Below are positions 7,970 to 15,501 of a stretch of DNA of 19,899 nt, one piece after another (within the stretch, counting starts at the first letter, position 1; every line of letters starts with the position of its first letter). Both the position numbers and the translations under genes were made by a program. The DNA is from Candidatus Omnitrophota bacterium (lineage in GTDB: Bacteria > Omnitrophota > Gorgyraeia > Zapsychrales > Fredricksoniimonadaceae): the NCBI GenBank assembly GCA_023247575.1, contig JAHFGE010000014.1, forward strand, positions 1 to 19,899. Direction: 5' to 3'. Under the pieces are notes generated by a model. The model was given only the letters and a program-made list of their open reading frames with translations. It searched no databases and was not told the DNA's origin.

Positions 7970-8812
7970 ATGTCCCTATTCGGCAAATCCAACTATACTT
8001 TCATCAAAGTTAAGCGTAAGGAAATTCCTACCGGTATCTGGACTAAATGCCCAGGCTGTGAATCTCCAGCCTATTCCAAAGAGCTTAAAAACAATTTGAA
8101 TGTTTGCCCTAAATGCGGTTTTCATTTAATTTTAACTGCTCGGGAACGTGTAGAGCATTTAATCGACGGAGGTGCTTTTGTTGAGTTAGATGGTCAAATG
8201 ACCTCAGCGGACCCCTTGGACTTTCAAGGCCCCAAGACTTATAAGGAAAAGTTAAAGGTAGATCAAGAAGCCACGGATTTACTCGATGCCGTTATTACAG
8301 GATATGGGACCATGGAAGGGCATAAAGTATCTTTGGCTGTGACGGACTCGAGGTTCATCATGGGCTCTATGGGGTCGGTGGTGGGAGAAAAAATTACTAG
8401 GGGCGTCGAGTATGCAACTACGAATAAATTGCCCATGATTATTGTCTCGGGTTCCGGTGGTGGAGCACGCATGTATGAAGGGGCCATTTCTCTCATGCAA
8501 ATGGCCAAAACTTGTGCAGCTTTAGCTCGCCACAGTGAGGCAGGTTTACTGTATATCTCAGTTTTAACAAATCCGACGATGGGGGGCATTATGGCTTCTT
8601 TTGCCGGTGTAGGAGATATTATTATCGCTGAACCTAAAGCCTTGATCGGTTTTGCAGGACCACGTGTTATTGAGCAGACTATTCGCCAGAAACTGCCCTC
8701 GGGCTTTCAGCGTTCGGAGTTTTTGTTGGCTCATGGCATGATTGATATGATTGTCCAGCGCCAGGACCTAAAAAACGTCATGGCCCACACTATTGGATAT
8801 GCGCAAAACTGA
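7970..8812 (+). CDS. accD: Acetyl-CoA carboxylase carboxyltransferase subunit beta
   Basis: 280 residues from the ATG at 7970, near the usual AccD size. An N-terminal C4 zinc ribbon (Cys27, Cys30, Cys46, Cys49; CPGC...CPKC) precedes a crotonase-like carboxyltransferase domain with GSGGGARMYEG, NPTMGGIMASFAG and the GFAGPRVIEQT block. With AccA it transfers the carboxyl group from carboxybiotin to acetyl-CoA, the first step of fatty acid synthesis; accA is not in the window. An in-frame ATG at 7922 would add 16 residues encoded by the inverted repeat and unlike any AccD terminus. The 7970 start is preferred because MSLFGK...IPTGIWTKCP follows the family pattern. No Shine-Dalgarno precedes it, and the start lies 6 bases beyond the inverted repeat, so translation could be affected by that structure. 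Confidence 0.95.
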   Translation: MSLFGKSNYTFIKVKRKEIPTGIWTKCPGCESPAYSKELKNNLNVCPKCGFHLILTARERVEHLIDGGAFVELDGQMTSADPLDFQGPKTYKEKLKVDQEATDLLDAVITGYGTMEGHKVSLAVTDSRFIMGSMGSVVGEKITRGVEYATTNKLPMIIVSGSGGGARMYEGAISLMQMAKTCAALARHSEAGLLYISVLTNPTMGGIMASFAGVGDIIIAEPKALIGFAGPRVIEQTIRQKLPSGFQRSEFLLAHGMIDMIVQRQDLKNVMAHTIGYAQN

Positions 8813-8841
8813 TTGCTTAATTTAGGACTTTTTAATACAAT
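8813..8841 (+). promoter_or_regulatory. Candidate promoter for the ABC ATPase / diguanylate cyclase cluster
   Basis: TTGCTT (8813-8818) and TACAAT (8836-8841, five of six consensus bases) are 17 bases apart in the 58-base gap after accD. The start point near 8848 would leave a leader of about 22 bases with no obvious Shine-Dalgarno before the ATG at 8871. The -35 is weak. Confidence 0.4.
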
Positions 8842-8870
8842 ACCGTTTTAATTAAAATTTTATCTAACCG

Positions 8871-9977
8871 ATGGCTCGTATTCGTCTTAAAAATCTCTGC
8901 AAGAGTTATAAGGGCGGCGTCCAAAACGCCGTTAAGGATGCCAATCTGGAAATTGCCGATAAGGAATTTGTGGTCTTAGTCGGTCCTTCCGGCTGTGGTA
9001 AATCCACTGTCTTACGGATGATTGCCGGCTTGGAAGACATCACTGCCGGTGAGGTTTGGATCGATGGCACATTAGTTAATGATGTTCCTGCCAAAGACCG
9101 TAACATCGCCATGGTTTTTCAAAATTATGCGCTTTATCCACATATGACGGTTTTTGAAAACATGGCTTTCGGATTAAAACTTCGTAACTATCCTAAATCA
9201 GAAATTGAAAAGAGGGTGAACGAGGCTGCTGAAATTTTAGGGATTACAAGATATCTGGATCGCAAGCCGCGTCAGCTTTCCGGTGGGGAACGTCAACGGG
9301 TAGCGGTGGGCCGGTCCATTGTGCGCAAACCAGCTGTCTTCCTTTTTGATGAGCCTTTAAGTAACATCGACGCCAAAATGCGTGTACAAATGCGCACCGA
9401 ACTCCATAAGCTGCGTTTACGTCTGCAAACCACTTTTATTTATGTGACTCACGATCAAACGGAGGCTATGACCATGGGTGATCGTATCGTGGTTATGAAG
9501 GACGGCCTCATTCAGCAAAGCGCGGATCCTATGACGATTTATGATAAGCCGGCTAACAAGTTCGTGGCTTCTTTTATCGGTTCGCCTCCTATTAATTTAA
9601 TAAAGGGCCGCCTTATGAGACGGGATAAAAAAATTTTCTTTGATGAAGGTAAATTTCAGGTTAAACTTATTGAGGATATGTCACCTAGTATGCTCAATTA
9701 TGTAGACAAGGAAGTCATCCTGGCTATTCGTTCGGAGGACATTTATGATAAGTTATTTGCCACCGAAGCTTCTGCCGATAATACGGTGCGCGCCACTTGC
9801 GAAGTGGTGGAACCTTTGGGTTCCGAAGTCTACTTATATTTAAGCTCAGGCAAGCATAATTTTATCGCACGCGTTGGTGCCCATGATAGACCTGAGGTTA
9901 ATCGCGAAATGGATTTGGTTTTTGACATGAGCAAGGTACACTTCTTTGATGTTCAAACCGAAGAAACCATTGTCTAG
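8871..9977 (+). CDS. ABC transporter ATP-binding protein, MalK/UgpC/MsmK type
   Basis: 368 residues, the normal size for sugar-importer ATPases with a C-terminal regulatory domain. Walker A GPSGCGKST (38-46), Q-loop in MVFQNYALYPHMTV, signature LSGGERQ (136-142; Glu where Gln is usual), Walker B VFLFDEP (Asp160, Glu161), D-loop SNIDAK and switch His in YVTHDQTEAMT are all intact. Residues from about 240 form TOBE-type beta domains ('IGSPPINLIKG...', 'LAIRSEDI'). The family energises uptake of maltose, glycerol-3-phosphate or oligosaccharides; this one has no permease or binding-protein gene in the window. It may serve importers encoded elsewhere, as MsmK/MsmX do in Gram-positive bacteria (inference). 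Its last 29 bases overlap the next gene, a diguanylate cyclase. Confidence 0.9.
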   Translation: MARIRLKNLCKSYKGGVQNAVKDANLEIADKEFVVLVGPSGCGKSTVLRMIAGLEDITAGEVWIDGTLVNDVPAKDRNIAMVFQNYALYPHMTVFENMAFGLKLRNYPKSEIEKRVNEAAEILGITRYLDRKPRQLSGGERQRVAVGRSIVRKPAVFLFDEPLSNIDAKMRVQMRTELHKLRLRLQTTFIYVTHDQTEAMTMGDRIVVMKDGLIQQSADPMTIYDKPANKFVASFIGSPPINLIKGRLMRRDKKIFFDEGKFQVKLIEDMSPSMLNYVDKEVILAIRSEDIYDKLFATEASADNTVRATCEVVEPLGSEVYLYLSSGKHNFIARVGAHDRPEVNREMDLVFDMSKVHFFDVQTEETIV

Positions 9978-11238
9978 ATTATACGCCCTAGTTGTTTTTA
10001 GCTTTCTGGTGCCTTTGATTGCTTTTTTTATTTACGCCGCAAAATATCCTGCGGCGTTTTTCTTTTTAGCGGCCGCCTTATTAACTAACATTATTTTATT
10101 GATGGCTTTTCATCGTCGCCTTTCCAGGAGACAGGCAACGATCAGCTTACAAAAAGAGGAGTATTTTGAGAAAACCAACATGCTCAAAGCTGAGCTGGAG
10201 AAAGAATGGCAGAGCATTGAGTCCTTCCGTCGGAAAATTATTAATTATTCCCAGCTTAAAGACCTTACTGAAAAGCTCAGTATGTGTTTAAGTTTGGAGG
10301 AAACTTCGAATATGCTTTCTATAGAGGTCAACCGTCTTTTTGGACACCAAGACATCACGGTGATTCTTTATCTTTTCCATTCCAAAACAGGTGAATTAGG
10401 CATTTCTTCCTCCCAAAGAGGGCATGCCCAGATTAATTTGAAGGCTAAAAAAGGTGATTTTTTTGATCAATGGGTCGTTAAAACTTTGCACCCATTACTG
10501 GTTGAAGATGCCAATAGTGATTTTCGTTTCGATGTGGACAAAATCTCTTTGGAAGATTCCCGTGAGGTACGCTCGCTGATCAGCGCTCCCTTGATGGAAG
10601 GAAATAAAATTTTAGGCCTTCTTCGTGTGGACAGCCCTTTGCCGCAGCATTTTACCACCGATGATCTTCGTTTTTTAAGGACGATTGCCGATTTGACTTC
10701 CATCGCCGTTGAAAACGCCCAATTGTACCAACGCCTGGAGGAATTGGCTATTAAAGATGGGCTCACAGGACTTTATTTACGCCGTTATTGGGCCAGCCGC
10801 CTGGAGGAAGAAATGGCCAGAAGTATACGTGGCAAGTATGAGCTTTCCTTTTTGCTTATTGATCTTGACCGGTTTAAACAGTACAACGATACGTTTGGCC
10901 ATATTGCCGGGGATATTGTTCTACGTCAGGTGTCTCAAATTTTAATGGAACATTTTAGTCGACCGGGTGATTTGATATGCCGTTATGGAGGGGAGGAATT
11001 TTGTGTCCTTCTTCCCGATTGTCCCAAGCCCAAAGCAGCCGTTTTAGCAGAAGAACTGCGCAAAAAAATTCAAGACAGGCAGATTATTTTACGTCGGCAG
11101 AAAACCAATATCACCGCTTCTATAGGTGTCGCTTCGTCCAGGGATACATGTTTAAAAGAAGAATTACTTATTAAAGCCGATGAGGCTCTTTATCAAGCCA
11201 AAGAAGGAGGTCGTAACCGCGTATGTTTGGCCTCTTGA
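9949..11238 (+). CDS. Membrane-anchored GAF-GGDEF diguanylate cyclase
   Basis: 429 residues from the ATG at 9949 (a TTG one codon upstream is possible). Two hydrophobic segments (about 11-29 and 35-52) are followed by a Lys/Glu-rich coiled coil (about 60-100), a GAF sensor domain (about 100-262) and a GGDEF domain. The active site GGEEF (347-351) is intact, the metal/substrate stretch LLIDLDRFKQYNDTFGH is present, and RPGD (338-341), five residues before GGEEF, is a complete inhibitory I-site. It should therefore make c-di-GMP from two GTP with product inhibition. The GAF domain would gate activity by an unknown ligand. The gene overlaps the ABC ATPase by 29 bases and the next cyclase by 16. 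An intrinsic-terminator hairpin lies inside its codons 29-40, in the loop between and start of the membrane segments. Confidence 0.92.
   Translation: MFKPKKPLSRLYALVVFSFLVPLIAFFIYAAKYPAAFFFLAAALLTNIILLMAFHRRLSRRQATISLQKEEYFEKTNMLKAELEKEWQSIESFRRKIINYSQLKDLTEKLSMCLSLEETSNMLSIEVNRLFGHQDITVILYLFHSKTGELGISSSQRGHAQINLKAKKGDFFDQWVVKTLHPLLVEDANSDFRFDVDKISLEDSREVRSLISAPLMEGNKILGLLRVDSPLPQHFTTDDLRFLRTIADLTSIAVENAQLYQRLEELAIKDGLTGLYLRRYWASRLEEEMARSIRGKYELSFLLIDLDRFKQYNDTFGHIAGDIVLRQVSQILMEHFSRPGDLICRYGGEEFCVLLPDCPKPKAAVLAEELRKKIQDRQIILRRQKTNITASIGVASSRDTCLKEELLIKADEALYQAKEGGRNRVCLAS
10034..10067 (+). terminator. Intrinsic-terminator-like hairpin embedded in the first diguanylate cyclase gene
   Basis: A perfect 8-bp stem ACGCCGCA (10034-10041) / TGCGGCGT (10050-10057) with an 8-base loop is followed by TTTTCTTTTT (10058-10067). 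It lies 56 bases after the ABC ATPase stop, where a terminator for that gene would be expected, yet within the overlapping cyclase reading frame. The polarity is plus only; the minus strand has no T-run after the stem. Confidence 0.6.
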
Positions 11239-12245
11239 TTATAGCGATGTTTATTTTTGTCGGTGTGGTGTTTTATATAGTCAAGATTATTGTCTTGCAG
11301 CTGGAACAAAATGCCGACGAGGATGTTTTAAGGTCCAAGCATACTTTTCAAGAAATTATTGAACAAAAAGACCAGGCCTATGCCGAGAAAGCTAGGTTGG
11401 AAAAAGATGCCGCACAGATTTTTACACTGTATGAGATGACCAAGGACATCAGCTGTCGTTTGAATGAACAGGAATCCTTCAATATTTTCCGACAGAAATT
11501 AAAAGAGAACATCGCCATGGAAGACTGTCAGTTGGTGGTGAATGGAGATCCCCGTGCTCAGGAAACATTTGTGTCTGGCGGTTATTTCATGTTTGTGCTT
11601 AAAAGCAAAGAAGAGCAATTAGGATACTTGCTTTACAAAGGAGTCCCCCAGAGAGATCAAGAAAAATTTGCCATCTTAGGCCACCAGTTTGCTTTGGCCC
11701 TTCGGCGCATAAAACTTTATAAAGACATCGAACGCCTGGCCGTCACGGATAGCTTGACGGATGTTTATACCCGCCGGTATTTCCTGGAGCGTTTTGAAGA
11801 AGAAGTCCAGCGGGCTTCCGTCAGAAAAATTAAATTGGCCTTTTTAATGCTGGATGCGGATCATTTTAAAATGATCAATGATCAGTATGGTCATTTGACA
11901 GGGGATTATGTTCTTAGAGAGGTAGCGCTCATTATTAAAGAGAATATTCGTGAGATTGATATCGTTGGCCGCTATGGGGGGGAAGAATTTTGTGTGGTTT
12001 TACCGGAAACTGATGTGGATGGAGCAAGGCTGGTGGCGGAACGTATTCGCAAGGCTGCAGAAAAAAGAGTTATCAAGGCTTATGATACCTCCATTCGCAT
12101 TACGTTAAGCATTGGGGTTTCGCTGTATCCGGGCGATGGGAAACAGGTGGAAGAACTCATCGATAAAGCTGACTGGTCTTTGTACCGCGCCAAAACCCAG
12201 GGCCGTAATTGCACAGTTGTCTTCGGACTCTATAGTGCTTCTTAA
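11223..12245 (+). CDS. Second membrane-anchored GGDEF diguanylate cyclase
   Basis: 340 residues with one N-terminal membrane helix (about 3-25), a charged coiled coil (about 28-60), a short divergent GAF-like region (about 60-165) and a GGDEF domain. GGEEF (252-256) is intact and REID (243-246) gives a complete I-site; LMLDADHFKMINDQYGH supplies the metal and substrate residues. It therefore looks enzymatically competent and product-inhibited. The layout and linker (LYKDIERLAVTDSLTDVYTRRYF) mirror the preceding cyclase (LYQRLEELAIKDGLTGLYLRRYW), so the pair probably arose by duplication, with this copy losing one membrane helix and much of the sensor domain. A strong AAGGAGG (11204-11210) precedes the ATG, although 12 bases away, and the gene overlaps its neighbour by 16 bases, pointing to translational coupling. 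Confidence 0.9.
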   Translation: MFGLLIIAMFIFVGVVFYIVKIIVLQLEQNADEDVLRSKHTFQEIIEQKDQAYAEKARLEKDAAQIFTLYEMTKDISCRLNEQESFNIFRQKLKENIAMEDCQLVVNGDPRAQETFVSGGYFMFVLKSKEEQLGYLLYKGVPQRDQEKFAILGHQFALALRRIKLYKDIERLAVTDSLTDVYTRRYFLERFEEEVQRASVRKIKLAFLMLDADHFKMINDQYGHLTGDYVLREVALIIKENIREIDIVGRYGGEEFCVVLPETDVDGARLVAERIRKAAEKRVIKAYDTSIRITLSIGVSLYPGDGKQVEELIDKADWSLYRAKTQGRNCTVVFGLYSAS

Positions 12246-12271
12246 ACATTTCTTTTTTTCCTCCATCCCGC

Positions 12272-12300
12272 TTGAATCCGATTTTTGTTTAGGTTAGAAT
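12272..12300 (+). promoter_or_regulatory. Sigma-70-type promoter of the glucokinase-lptD-sugar nucleotide operon
   Basis: TTGAAT (12272-12277, four of six consensus bases) and TAGAAT (12295-12300, five of six) are separated by exactly 17 bases. Transcription would start near 12307, about 30 bases before the ATG of the ROK kinase gene. It stands in the only sizeable gap between the cyclases and the five-gene operon. Confidence 0.55.
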
Positions 12301-12306
12301 AAAATT

Positions 12307-12320
12307 AATTAATATTAATT
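12307..12320. promoter_or_regulatory. 14-bp AT palindrome at the predicted transcription start
   Basis: AATTAATATTAATT is a perfect palindrome located just after the -10 box and before the ribosome site. Its position fits an operator, but AT-only palindromes arise readily by chance in such sequence. Confidence 0.2.
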
Positions 12321-12327
12321 TGTCTTT

Positions 12328-12332
12328 GGAGG
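12328..12332 (+). promoter_or_regulatory. Strong ribosome binding site deciding the ROK kinase start
   Basis: GGAGG lies 5 bases before the ATG at 12338. It rules out the in-frame TTG at 12320, which lies upstream of the site. Confidence 0.75.
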
Positions 12333-12337
12333 ATTTT

Positions 12338-13264
12338 ATGAAAAAGTATGTTATTGGTGTGGATGTGGGTGGCACCAATATTAAATTAGGGCTAGTGCAT
12401 TCGCAGGGGCATATTATCGCTCGAAGTTATTTCTCCACCATTCCTTTTAGCTCTTCCAAAACAGAATTGATCGCGGCTTTGGCCCAAGAAATCAAGGCCA
12501 TCATTATTTCCCACCATCTAAAAAATAGAGATATTGCTGGTGTCGGCGTAGGTTTGCCTGGTCTGGTTGATGATCATCAAGGGATTGTGCGTTTTTTACC
12601 CAATATCCCTGGTTGGAGAAATGTTCATTTAAAAGCCATTCTAGAGAAAAAACTTAATTTACCCGTCTTCATTGATAATGATGTCAAGCTTATTACCCTG
12701 GCGGAATGGAAATTTGGGGCTGGCCGTGGGGTTAAAAATTTAATTTGTTTAACGTTAGGTACTGGCGTGGGCAGTGGCCTTATTTTGGATAATCATCTCT
12801 ATTGCGGTAGCACTAATGCTGCTGGTGAATTAGGGCACATGCCCTTAAATGAGCAGGGTCCTGCTTGTAATTGTGGCGGATTCGGCTGCCTTGAAACCTA
12901 TGTAGGCAACAAACGTTTGTTTGCCCTAGCCAGTCGGATGATGAACCAACGGGGTATGACAACTCAAAAAATGTTTGCTCTAGCCAATCAAGGTCACAAA
13001 AAAGCCTTACAGTATTGGCACCAGGCTGCTACTCATATTGGCAATGGATTAGTAGGAATTGTCAATTTATTAAACCCTGAGCTTATCATTATCGGTGGAG
13101 GGGTTTCTCATAATGAGAAATTTTTATTTCCGAGAATCAGAGAGGTCATCAAGCAACGGGCGATGGATGTGCAGGCCTCCATCGTAAAAATCAAACGTGC
13201 CGAATTTGGCGATGACGCAGGTATCATAGGAACGCAGGTCTTAGTTAATGCAAAGATTTTATAA
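12338..13264 (+). CDS. ROK family sugar kinase, probable glucokinase
   Basis: 308 residues, typical for single-domain-pair ROK kinases. The phosphate-binding start VDVGGTNIKLGLV, GVGLPGLVD, the catalytic aspartate in FIDNDV (Asp115) and the LGTGVGSG loop are present. The sugar motif GELGH (Glu164-His167) and the zinc site formed by His167 with Cys177, Cys179 and Cys184 (CNCGGFGC) are complete. There is no N-terminal DNA-binding domain, so this is a kinase rather than a NagC/Mlc-type repressor. ATP-dependent phosphorylation of glucose to glucose-6-phosphate is the likeliest reaction; N-acetylmannosamine or another hexose is possible. It heads a five-gene operon that ends in UDP-glucose oxidation, so glucose-6-phosphate for UDP-glucose synthesis is a sensible product. 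The last 17 bases overlap lptD. Confidence 0.88.
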   Translation: MKKYVIGVDVGGTNIKLGLVHSQGHIIARSYFSTIPFSSSKTELIAALAQEIKAIIISHHLKNRDIAGVGVGLPGLVDDHQGIVRFLPNIPGWRNVHLKAILEKKLNLPVFIDNDVKLITLAEWKFGAGRGVKNLICLTLGTGVGSGLILDNHLYCGSTNAAGELGHMPLNEQGPACNCGGFGCLETYVGNKRLFALASRMMNQRGMTTQKMFALANQGHKKALQYWHQAATHIGNGLVGIVNLLNPELIIIGGGVSHNEKFLFPRIREVIKQRAMDVQASIVKIKRAEFGDDAGIIGTQVLVNAKIL

Positions 13265-15500
13265 AAAAATTTTCTTTCGCCTATGGCTGCTTGTTATTTG
13301 TAGCATTGTTTTTATTTCTTCCCAATCTTTTGCTGGCAAAAATCCCTATGGCGAAACAGGTTTCAATTTAAAGAAAAATTTTAAAGAACAAAAAGGCTTC
13401 GGTCTTAAACCGCAGAATGTCAAATCTGTTCAATTAGAAGCTGATCAGGTGCAATTTTCCCCGGACACCAACGTGGGTACTGCTACCGGTCATGTGGTGG
13501 TGACCGCTGAGCAGACTATCCTTTATGCGGACCAAGTCGAATTGCAGCGCTCCATTGGTGAAGCTGTCGCCAGCGGTCACGTGTATATCGACTCACCCCA
13601 GATGCAAATCGATGCGGATAAGGCTAAATTTAATTTCAACAATCACACAGGGGAATTTCAAATTGGCCGTGTTTTTAATGACCCCTTTCAAATTAAAGGG
13701 AAAAGTATTAGCAAGGTCTCCGACAACCACATGGTCATGCAAAATGGCTATTTGACTACCTGTGATTTAGATGAACCGCATTTTCGTATGGCCGCACACC
13801 GCATGGATGTTTATTCTGGCGATAAAGCTATTGCTAAAGGTGTGACGATGTATTTGGGTAAGATGCCTGTTATGTATTTGCTTCAATATGTTCAGGATTT
13901 AAAAAACCGTCCTATTTTTACCGTCACCCCCGGATACAAGAAAGATTTCGGAGCATTTTTATTAACTACTTTGACTTTAAAGGTGTCCAATAATGTGAAG
14001 TTGATTGTCCATGGAGATTTCCGCGAACGTTTGGGCCTAGGGGAAGGGGTGGATGTTAAATATCAGACCCCACGTTTTGGTTCAGGTATTTTACGGACTT
14101 ATTATACCCATGAAAGAGAAATAGCTTCTCACCATTTGTGGAGTCTTTATAACAGCGATGGTACGAAAAGGGGGCCAACCATCAGGCACGAGCGTTATCG
14201 GGTGGAATGGCGTCACCAGTGGCAGATTGACAAAGATACCAATGCCATTTGGCAGTACTATAAAGTTCATGACTACGATTTGGTCAATACGGGTTTTATC
14301 AAAAGATATTTTCTGCAGGAATATCGTCGGGGGCCGGATGTGAACACCTATTTTGTATTGACCAGAAATTTTTATAGGGGGACCTTAACTTATCGTATCG
14401 ATGCCAGCCGTGTGAATCACGATTTACGTACGGTGGAACGGCTACCCGAAATTCAATACCAATTAAGCGCTCAGCAGTTGGGGCGTACCAATTTTTATCT
14501 CAAGACCACAGATACTTTTTCTAACCTGCAAAATGACCCTAACAATGGGGATATCCACACAAAAACCATGCGGGTGGATACTAATAATGAGATTTCTTAT
14601 CCCAAAAAGGTGGCTTTTATTGAACTGCGCCCATGGGTCGGTGGAGAACATACTTATTATAGCCGTACCGTTGATTTAAGTCAGCGCTCTATAATCAATG
14701 GACAATTCAAGACGGGTTCCGATTTAACCACCCATTTTTATAGAGTGTGGAATTACCATACTAATTTTGGGGGTCTTAATATTAATGGGTTGCGTCATGT
14801 CATCACTCCTTCAGCTATATATCTTTATGCCCACAGGCCTGCGATCAGTATTAGCCATTTTAATCAATTTGATGGCATTGACGGTCCGGCCATGTCTCAT
14901 AACGTTCATTTATCTTTAGAGAATAAATTGCAAACAAAGCGCAGTAAGCAATCTGTTGACCTCATACGTACTATTGTGGAAACAGACTATGGGTTAATTT
15001 CAAAATTTAAGGGGCCCGGCCGCACTTTTGGACCGGTACAATCGACGGTGGAGGTTAACCCCAACTCATGGTTGTCTTTTAAGGCTGACCAATTGTATGA
15101 CAATAAAGCTGCTCATTGGCTTAATGCCAATTTTGATACCTTTATTAATGGCGGAGACAAATGGTCTTTAGCCTTTGGTAAACGGTATGCGCGCCGACAA
15201 GACGATCAATTTACCAGCGAAATAACATACAAAATCAATCCTAAATGGAGGTTCAAAATTTATGACCGTTTTATTGTTGACAAAGGTACGGTGAAAGAAG
15301 AGGATTATCTTTTAACTCGTGACCTTCATGAGTGGGAAATGGATATTGATTACCATCAGGAAAGAGGAGCCGGGGCAGGATTTTTCGTTGTCTTTAGATT
15401 AAAGGCATTCCCGAACATGACCCTTAATCTTTTTAACAATAGTTTTCATCGCCCCAAGGCGGGGTCGCAAAGTCCGACGGAACAGAACTTAAATTACTAA
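13248..15500 (+). CDS. lptD: LPS-assembly outer membrane protein LptD (OstA)
   Basis: 750 residues. Signal peptide 1-29 (KKIFFRLWLLVIC hydrophobic core, cleavage expected after SFA). An OstA/LptA-like jelly-roll repeat region (about 50-160: VQLEADQVQF, GTATGHVVV, ADQVELQ, ASGHVYID) leads into the typical junction NGYLTTCDLDEPHF...YLGKMPVMYL. A long beta-barrel domain then runs to the C-terminus with alternating aromatic strands. In Gram-negatives LptD with LptE places LPS in the outer leaflet. The mature protein has a single cysteine (Cys172), so the inter-domain disulfides needed for E. coli LptD maturation cannot form. It overlaps the ROK kinase by 17 bases and stops one base before the UDP-glucose dehydrogenase, an unusual linkage of LPS assembly to sugar-nucleotide synthesis. 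Confidence 0.88.
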   Translation: MQRFYKKIFFRLWLLVICSIVFISSQSFAGKNPYGETGFNLKKNFKEQKGFGLKPQNVKSVQLEADQVQFSPDTNVGTATGHVVVTAEQTILYADQVELQRSIGEAVASGHVYIDSPQMQIDADKAKFNFNNHTGEFQIGRVFNDPFQIKGKSISKVSDNHMVMQNGYLTTCDLDEPHFRMAAHRMDVYSGDKAIAKGVTMYLGKMPVMYLLQYVQDLKNRPIFTVTPGYKKDFGAFLLTTLTLKVSNNVKLIVHGDFRERLGLGEGVDVKYQTPRFGSGILRTYYTHEREIASHHLWSLYNSDGTKRGPTIRHERYRVEWRHQWQIDKDTNAIWQYYKVHDYDLVNTGFIKRYFLQEYRRGPDVNTYFVLTRNFYRGTLTYRIDASRVNHDLRTVERLPEIQYQLSAQQLGRTNFYLKTTDTFSNLQNDPNNGDIHTKTMRVDTNNEISYPKKVAFIELRPWVGGEHTYYSRTVDLSQRSIINGQFKTGSDLTTHFYRVWNYHTNFGGLNINGLRHVITPSAIYLYAHRPAISISHFNQFDGIDGPAMSHNVHLSLENKLQTKRSKQSVDLIRTIVETDYGLISKFKGPGRTFGPVQSTVEVNPNSWLSFKADQLYDNKAAHWLNANFDTFINGGDKWSLAFGKRYARRQDDQFTSEITYKINPKWRFKIYDRFIVDKGTVKEEDYLLTRDLHEWEMDIDYHQERGAGAGFFVVFRLKAFPNMTLNLFNNSFHRPKAGSQSPTEQNLNY

Positions 15501-15501
15501 T

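Noticed and set aside
12246..12265. T-rich run after the second diguanylate cyclase as a terminator
   Set aside because: There is a TTTTTTT run but no stem before it.
12338..13264. ROK protein as a transcriptional repressor of the operon
   Set aside because: It lacks the N-terminal winged-helix extension of NagC/Mlc-type repressors; the protein begins directly with the phosphate-binding VDVGGTN block.
15450..15472. GCCCC...GGGG stem near the end of lptD as a terminator
   Set aside because: The stem is only about four pairs with no following T-run, and the downstream gene begins one base after the lptD stop.
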